Origin: Phaeobacter sp. CECT 5382
GTDB lineage: Bacteria > Pseudomonadota > Alphaproteobacteria > Rhodobacterales > Rhodobacteraceae
Length of the DNA: 64,000 nt
NCBI RefSeq assembly: GCF_001457775.1
Contig: NZ_CYSG01000007.1
Span: 124,001-188,000 of the forward strand
Direction of reading: 5' to 3'
Positions 59,538-64,000 of the stretch are shown here, piece after piece. Positions within the stretch are counted from its first letter, which is position 1. Each line of letters begins with the position of its first letter. Position numbers and translations under genes: made by a program. The notes below the pieces were generated by a model. That model saw nothing but the letters and a program-made list of their open reading frames with translations, was not told the DNA's origin and did not search any database.

Positions 59538-60326
59538 ATGAATGTTGAGTATATATTTACCCAAGACCCCCAAATCGGGTCTCAAAAATTAATTGGAGCT
59601 TTCTTCGGAAGCCCCCTGTGCTTTTCCGACACCCTTTTGAAAATCACCGACGGCGAAATCAACAACATGCGGTTTACCCGTCTGGAAGATATTTCTGATC
59701 TGGAACAGATCAGACACAATGCCAGCGATGAACAACGCGGATCAATACGAAACATTCTCGTTGACGAGTCGATGCTGGAGGCTTTCTGCAAGGATTTCTC
59801 CGGGCTGCAGAAGGCCTTTCCATGTGCTCAATTCGCGCTGGCCTACCGGCAGCAGCAGAATGCGCGTCACCTACTGACGTTGGCTGCGGAACAGAGTGAA
59901 CTGCGGCAGATCAGCCTATTGCCGATGCATCTGGAAGTGGACCGTTGGCTTTCCGTTCTCCGACTTTTGATTTGCGGCGAACACTACGTTCCCTCTGAAT
60001 TGATAGTCCCGCAGCAGCAACAGGAGGCGCCCGCCCCTATTCATGAACACTCCCGCAGCCCTGACTGCGACGTCTCGAAAGGACATTCTGCTAATACCGA
60101 GGCGGTGGAGCCCAGCGAAACGGTCCATTTGACAGAACGTGAAATCCAGGTACTGCGATCTGCGGCCGAGGGAAAACCAAACAAGATAATCGCCGAAGAA
60201 TTGCGGCTATCTCCGCATACGATCAAACTTCACATGCATCACTTGATGGCCAAGCTCGGCGTTCACAATCGTACTGAAGCCGCAATCTGGTTCTTTGATC
60301 ACCAGCATGAGGTCGCAGGTTCATAG
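59538..60326 (+). CDS. LuxR/CsgD-like transcriptional regulator
   Basis: Regulator of 262 residues with a C-terminal LuxR-type helix-turn-helix (residues ~190-250: LTEREIQVLRSAAEGKPNKIIAEELRLSPHTIKLHMHHLMAKLGVHNRTEA). The N-terminal ~150 residues look like a degenerate receiver without the usual acidic pair, as in CsgD/VpsT-type biofilm regulators. A segment DRWLSVLRLL is near the place of the c-di-GMP-binding W-[FLM]-[TS]-R motif of VpsT but lacks its Arg. The ATG at 59538 has GAGAGG upstream; the frame is open to 59481. It is divergent from the matrix-protein gene and is its likely regulator. Confidence 0.85.
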   Translation: MNVEYIFTQDPQIGSQKLIGAFFGSPLCFSDTLLKITDGEINNMRFTRLEDISDLEQIRHNASDEQRGSIRNILVDESMLEAFCKDFSGLQKAFPCAQFALAYRQQQNARHLLTLAAEQSELRQISLLPMHLEVDRWLSVLRLLICGEHYVPSELIVPQQQQEAPAPIHEHSRSPDCDVSKGHSANTEAVEPSETVHLTEREIQVLRSAAEGKPNKIIAEELRLSPHTIKLHMHHLMAKLGVHNRTEAAIWFFDHQHEVAGS

Positions 60327-60328
60327 AC

Positions 60329-60829
60329 ATGGCTGAAACTTCCACCCCAATCGATTTTGACGACTTCCTGCTGTTGATTGGAAAGCTGAACTATACGTGG
60401 ACAAATACAGAAAGCTTGCTCATTCATTTTATTGCTGGCCTCTCCAAGATCGATAAGGAAACAGCCACGGTCATTTTTCTGACCCTGAATACCACACGTG
60501 CCCGGATCGATATTGTGGAGCGGTTGTCAAAACTGGACCGTATCCCGCAAAAGGAGCGCGAGCGGATCCTTTCTTTAACCAAACGCATTCAGGGTCAGTC
60601 CTCACTGCGTAATCGCTACAATCACTGTATCTATGCCTTTGACAGCGAAGGTGGCAGCCCGCGTTCCATTTTGATGCGAATTGCTGACCGGAAGGATCGG
60701 TTGGTTATGGGGCAGATGAATGCCCTGGATCAGTCGGCGGCCGAGGGCGTCGAAGAGGCTGTTTTCGCTCTGCAGCAGATAAACCAGGACATCTGGCAGA
60801 GCATCCGGGACCTCAGATACCCCCAATAA
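60329..60829 (+). CDS. Conserved-looking hypothetical protein co-transcribed with the LuxR-type regulator
   Basis: Not recognised. A 166-residue soluble, mostly helical protein with basic and acidic residues evenly mixed (LSKLDRIPQKERERILSLTKRIQGQ), no signal peptide or membrane helix. The segment SLRNRYNHCIYAFD near the middle is the most motif-like part. It starts two bases after the regulator stop, so the two are coupled and probably work together, for example as a partner controlling the regulator. That is inference from position only. Confidence 0.75.
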   Translation: MAETSTPIDFDDFLLLIGKLNYTWTNTESLLIHFIAGLSKIDKETATVIFLTLNTTRARIDIVERLSKLDRIPQKERERILSLTKRIQGQSSLRNRYNHCIYAFDSEGGSPRSILMRIADRKDRLVMGQMNALDQSAAEGVEEAVFALQQINQDIWQSIRDLRYPQ

Positions 60830-61017
60830 CCTGCATCCCGAGGCTTTCTTGGAGCGATCTGGATCTCATGCACGATGAACGGCTTCATTGCAAATGATCT
60901 ATCCTGAGACGACCCTTGCAGAGCAAATTACCTTTGCGCGGAATGAAGGGCTTCGAACACCAAAAACCACCCTGCCGTCCAAGGTGCTAGAGGCGTTTTC
61001 TTGCCAAATGAAGATAG

Positions 61018-61107
61018 TGGCGGGGAGACAGGGATTCGAACCCTGGGAACGCTCTCACGTTCAACGGTTTTCAAGACCGCCGCATTCGACCACTCTGCCA
61101 CCTCCCC
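61018..61107 (-). tRNA. tRNA-Ser (UGA anticodon)
   Basis: Reads on the minus strand GGGGAGGTGGCAGAGTGG and onwards, with anticodon loop CTTGAAA (anticodon TGA), a long variable arm typical of class II tRNA-Ser, the T-loop TTCGAAT, and an encoded CCA end (complement of 61018-61020). The acceptor stem pairs over seven bases with one G-U. Confidence 0.95.
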
Positions 61108-61452
61108 GGTCTGCGGGCGGTTTAAGCGGATCAGCTGCATCGCGCAAGAGGAAATCACCCCAAGGCGCGCATCCAGTGACGCGACCAGCTCTTACTGCCC
61201 CAGTCCTACATCTGATCAAGCCAGTCTTGCACTGAAGTGGCAGGGGGAAAACGCGCAAGAACACGCCCATACCCCGCCTTTCCCGACCGTTTCAGGCCGA
61301 TACTCTCTGCACAGGGTTTTCACAGCACACAACGCAGGCTATCATTCCGCAAATCACAAGGATGACCGGTAAATCCGGCGAGCCGCGCAAAAGCGCAAAC
61401 GAGCACAGGCCGAACCTGAACAGGCCAAACGAGCACAGGCAAGGGAACCCCC
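61108..61452. other. Gene-free interval before the SPOR lipoprotein gene
   Basis: About 345 bases with no supported gene. It contains a 14-bp direct repeat AAACGAGCACAGGC at 61397-61410 and 61427-61440 (period 30), shortly before the start of the SPOR gene. The promoter of the tRNA gene should lie at its left end. Confidence 0.6.
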
Positions 61453-62358
61453 ATGACAAGAACCATGCCGACAAGAACCATGCCCGCTTGGATATCAGGC
61501 GCAAAGATCTTTGTCGCTGCCACCTCGATGCTGGCACTGGCGGCCTGCGAAGAGGGGGCGAACCTGGGGTTCCTGAAGCCCAAACCAGAAACCACCGAGA
61601 CAACCGGGTCTAGCAGCACCAAACTGGTTGAGCGCGACGTCGAAGCACCGGATGTCTTTCAGGTCACCGAAGCCGGGCTTTGGGATGGCCGTCCCTCGCT
61701 TGGCGGGGTTTGGGTGGCGCATCCGGACGCGCAGGAGCCCGAGCGCGTCATCATTCGCAACAGCAGCAATGGCAAGTTTGTCATTGGCGCCCTGTTTCGC
61801 CGCGAACGTGAAATCCCCGGCCCCAGGCTGCAGGCCTCCTCGGATGCGGCTGCGGCCCTTGGTATGCTGGCCGGTGCCCCGGTTGAGCTGAACGTGACGG
61901 CCCTGCGCCGCGAAACAGAAGAGCTGCCGCCCGAGCCAGACGAGACCTCCCCGGCTGACCCGCTTCAATCCGAAGCTGCCCCATTGGGCGCGGCCGAGGC
62001 CGCAGCCCTGAACACCGGCGATATTGCAGCGACACCGCTAGACCCGATTGCCGGTGCAGCCGCCGCCATCGAGGCGGCCCCGATATCAAAACCGGCAGCC
62101 GCTGCCCCAGCTAGGGTTTCCCCGCTGGAGAAACCCTTTATCCAGATCGGTATTTTCAGCGTCGAAAGCAACGCCAAGAACACAGCCGCACAGATGCGCA
62201 ATGCCGGGTTGATCCCCGAGGTGCTGGAGCAAAGCAGCAAGGGCAAACCCTTCTGGCGTGTTGTTGTTGGCCCAGCCCAGTCCAAATCGGAACGCAGCCA
62301 GCTGCTCAAAAGCGTCAAGGCAGCAGGCTTCAGTGATGCCTATGCCGTCACCAACTAG
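61453..62358 (+). CDS. SPOR-domain lipoprotein
   Basis: Envelope protein of 301 residues. A lipoprotein signal with lipobox LAAC (VAATSMLALAACEEG, ~residues 23-37) is followed by a variable Ala/Pro/Glu-rich part. A C-terminal SPOR domain (~225-300: PFIQIGIFSVESNAKNTAAQMRNAGL and WRVVVGPAQSKSERSQLLKSV) binds denuded peptidoglycan at division sites in known cases. Three in-frame ATGs (61453, 61465, 61480) arise from a 15-bp tandem repeat encoding TRTMP twice. AGGGAA favours the first. It is followed by dacC and tmk, a conserved order in Rhodobacterales. Confidence 0.87.
   Translation: MTRTMPTRTMPAWISGAKIFVAATSMLALAACEEGANLGFLKPKPETTETTGSSSTKLVERDVEAPDVFQVTEAGLWDGRPSLGGVWVAHPDAQEPERVIIRNSSNGKFVIGALFRREREIPGPRLQASSDAAAALGMLAGAPVELNVTALRRETEELPPEPDETSPADPLQSEAAPLGAAEAAALNTGDIAATPLDPIAGAAAAIEAAPISKPAAAAPARVSPLEKPFIQIGIFSVESNAKNTAAQMRNAGLIPEVLEQSSKGKPFWRVVVGPAQSKSERSQLLKSVKAAGFSDAYAVTN
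61456..61485 (+). repeat. 15-bp tandem repeat at the start of the SPOR lipoprotein gene
   Basis: ACAAGAACCATGCCG (61456-61470) is followed by a 14/15 copy (61471-61485). It duplicates five codons and one alternative start codon; the shorter starts would give shorter signal peptides. Confidence 0.8.
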
Positions 62359-62376
62359 CCTCTGGAGATCCCTACC

Positions 62377-63558
62377 GTGAGACAGATGGTCAGATCCTTC
62401 GTCCCCCTCATCACCGCCGCAGGGCTGGGCCTATGCCTGAGCGCACTGCCGCTGGCGGCCTTTGATACCAAGGCCCGTGCCGCCTATATCCTGGACCAGG
62501 GCACGGATACGGTGCTTTTGTCCAAGAACGCCGACCTGCCGCTGCCGCCGGCCTCCATGTCAAAACTGATGACGCTCTATGTTGCCTTTGAAGCCCTGCG
62601 CGATGGACGTCTCAATCTGGATGAACGCCTGCCTGTCAGCGCCCATGCCATGGGCTATGGCGGATCCACGATGTTTTTGGACACCACCGACCGGGTCCGT
62701 GTCGAAGATCTTTTGCGCGGCATCATCGTGCTGTCGGGCAATGATGCCTGCGCGGTGATTGCCGAAGCCCTGAGCCCGGATGGCACCGAAGCGGGCTTTG
62801 CCCGCTACATGACCAAACGCGCGCATGAGTTGGGCATGGAAAATGCCAGTTTCGCCAATTCCAATGGCTGGCCCGCTGCAGGCCATCGCATGTCGATGCG
62901 CGACCTTGGCATTCTGGCGGAGCGTCTGATCGAAGACTTCCCGCAGTATTACCCGCTGTTTTCGGAAAAAAGCTTTACCTTTGATGGCCGTGCGCCTTCC
63001 AACACCCGCAACCGCAACCCATTGCTAGGGCTGGGTATCGGCGCAGATGGGCTCAAGACCGGGCATACCTCGGAAGCAGGCTATGGCTTGGTCGGGTCCG
63101 CCATGCAGGGGGATCGCCGGGTGATCTTTGTCCTCACCGGCCTCGACAGCACCAAGGCCCGCGCAGAGGAGGCCGAGGCCGTGGTTAACTGGTCGTTTCG
63201 CCAATTTGCCAAGAAAACTGTCGCCAAAGCCGGTGTCCCGGTCGCCCGCGCAGAAGTCTGGCGTGGAGCACAACAATCGGTAGGGCTCGTGCCGGAAACC
63301 GATCTGGAAATCCTGCTCCCGGCACTGTCAGGCAAGGAAATCGCCGCCGAGGTGGTCTATACCGGACCAATCAGTGCGCCCATCAAGCAAGGACAGAAAT
63401 TGGCGGAACTGGTGTTGCGGCCGGATGAGTTGCCAGAGATGCGTCTGCCGCTGGTCGCGCAACAAGATGTCGCCACGGGGGGCTTTTTTGTCCGTGTCAA
63501 AACCGCCGCTCAGGTGCTATCCAAACGGCTGATAGACGGACCAGAGGCCAGCCAGTGA
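62377..63558 (+). CDS. dacC: D-alanyl-D-alanine carboxypeptidase (PBP5/6-type)
   Basis: Low-molecular-weight penicillin-binding protein of 393 residues that removes the terminal D-Ala of peptidoglycan stem peptides in the periplasm. A signal peptide (FVPLITAAGLGLCLSALPLAAF) is followed by the active-site motifs S-x-x-K in LPPASMSKLMTLY, SGN in IIVLSGNDAC and KTG in DGLKTGHTSEAG. The C-terminal PBP5 domain starts near residue 290. A GTG start at 62377 has GGAG upstream. The stop overlaps tmk by 4 bases (GTGA). The exact gene symbol (dacA/C/D) cannot be decided by sequence alone. Confidence 0.92.
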   Translation: MRQMVRSFVPLITAAGLGLCLSALPLAAFDTKARAAYILDQGTDTVLLSKNADLPLPPASMSKLMTLYVAFEALRDGRLNLDERLPVSAHAMGYGGSTMFLDTTDRVRVEDLLRGIIVLSGNDACAVIAEALSPDGTEAGFARYMTKRAHELGMENASFANSNGWPAAGHRMSMRDLGILAERLIEDFPQYYPLFSEKSFTFDGRAPSNTRNRNPLLGLGIGADGLKTGHTSEAGYGLVGSAMQGDRRVIFVLTGLDSTKARAEEAEAVVNWSFRQFAKKTVAKAGVPVARAEVWRGAQQSVGLVPETDLEILLPALSGKEIAAEVVYTGPISAPIKQGQKLAELVLRPDELPEMRLPLVAQQDVATGGFFVRVKTAAQVLSKRLIDGPEASQ

Positions 63559-64000
63559 ATAAAACCGCCCCGAAAGCTGCGTCAGGCCTGTTCCTGACCT
63601 TTGAAGGTATTGATGGGTCGGGGAAATCCACCCAATGCAGGATGCTGGCCGAAACGCTGCAGGCGCGAGGCTACGACGTGGTGCTGACGCGCGAGCCTGG
63701 CGGCTCTGCTGGAGCCGAAGAGATCCGCCGTCTGGTTTTGGAAGGCGACCCTGACAAATGGTCTGCCGAGACCGAAATTCTGCTGTTCACCGCTGCGCGC
63801 CGTGACCATCTGGAACGCACCATCCTGCCGGCACTGGCAGCAGGCAAAGTGGTGATCTGTGATCGTTTTGCCGACAGCACCCGGATGTATCAAGGCCTGT
63901 CACGCGGCGATCTGCGCGCCACGGTCGACCAATTGCATGCGCTGATGATTGGCCGTGAACCCGACCTTACCCTGCTGATCGACATGGACCCTTCCACTGG
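63555..64000 (+). CDS. tmk: Thymidylate kinase (3' truncated by window end)
   Basis: dTMP kinase, which makes dTDP from dTMP with ATP for DNA synthesis. A GTG start overlaps the dacC stop. The P-loop FEGIDGSGKSTQCRML is followed by VLTREPGGSAGAEEIRRLVL and the nucleotide-binding CDRFADSTRMYQG. The frame is open to base 64000, covering about 148 codons; the C-terminal lid-region end is outside. The reading frame is intact. Confidence 0.95.
   Translation, partial: MNKTAPKAASGLFLTFEGIDGSGKSTQCRMLAETLQARGYDVVLTREPGGSAGAEEIRRLVLEGDPDKWSAETEILLFTAARRDHLERTILPALAAGKVVICDRFADSTRMYQGLSRGDLRATVDQLHALMIGREPDLTLLIDMDPST

Overview
The window looks like a chromosomal segment of an alphaproteobacterium of the Rhodobacterales, most likely the roseobacter group. 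This rests on the aerobic cobalamin genes, a complete form I carbon monoxide dehydrogenase cluster, many ABC importers, and the order SPOR lipoprotein - D,D-carboxypeptidase - tmk. It is an inference from gene content, because no rRNA or species marker is present. Gene density is high with many start/stop overlaps. I see no insertion sequence, phage, CRISPR array or plasmid origin.

1-6 kb: cobalamin block. The end of cobB, then cobA and a DUF1636 gene, a first cobalamin riboswitch controlling cbtB-cbtA, a His-rich exported protein, a second cobalamin riboswitch controlling a CbiM-like permease, and cobF. 6-12 kb: an EamA exporter with a MocR-type regulator, a DUF983 protein, a lone receiver protein and a chemoreceptor.

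12-21 kb: minus-strand coxC followed by coxM-S-L-D-E-F-G. This is the full set for a Mo-Cu CO dehydrogenase and its maturation, with a putative MHYT-LytTR sensor-regulator (CoxC) at the head. A perfect 15-bp direct repeat with 21-bp periodicity lies between coxC and coxM and is a good candidate for the CoxC operator.

21-32 kb: a polar amino acid type ABC importer split over two divergent units, an AhpD-like protein, a secreted alpha/beta hydrolase, and a small redox/detoxification group (2-hydroxychromene-2-carboxylate isomerase-like, carboxymuconolactone decarboxylase-like, FrnE-like, TetR) with twin 16-bp operators. A PstS-like binding protein is paired with a membrane GGDEF-EAL protein.

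32-45 kb: two ABC importers, each with phosphoesterase-type enzymes. The first is an Fbp/Afu-like SBP-permease-ATPase set in an overlapping operon with a metallo-beta-lactamase-fold protein, a histidine phosphatase and a HAD phosphatase; a DeoR regulator is divergent. The second is a Ugp-like set with a GpdQ-like phosphodiesterase; a LysR regulator is divergent. Together they suggest uptake and hydrolysis of organophosphates. A 14-bp duplication at the ugpC-like start codon displaces the start from its Shine-Dalgarno sequence.

45-61 kb: the most unusual part. Polysaccharide genes (UDP-xylose synthase-like, galE, a cellulose-synthase-like glycosyltransferase, a GH26-like hydrolase) lie beside a type I secretion ATPase and adaptor and two large low-complexity proteins without RTX repeats. 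One is a Gly/Asn/Ala-rich protein with 24-bp coding repeats; the other has a repeated N-Q-N-L-D-D motif. A divergent LuxR/CsgD-like regulator plus an unknown partner complete the group. I infer a secreted extracellular-matrix system. 61-64 kb: tRNA-Ser and the SPOR-dacC-tmk housekeeping block.
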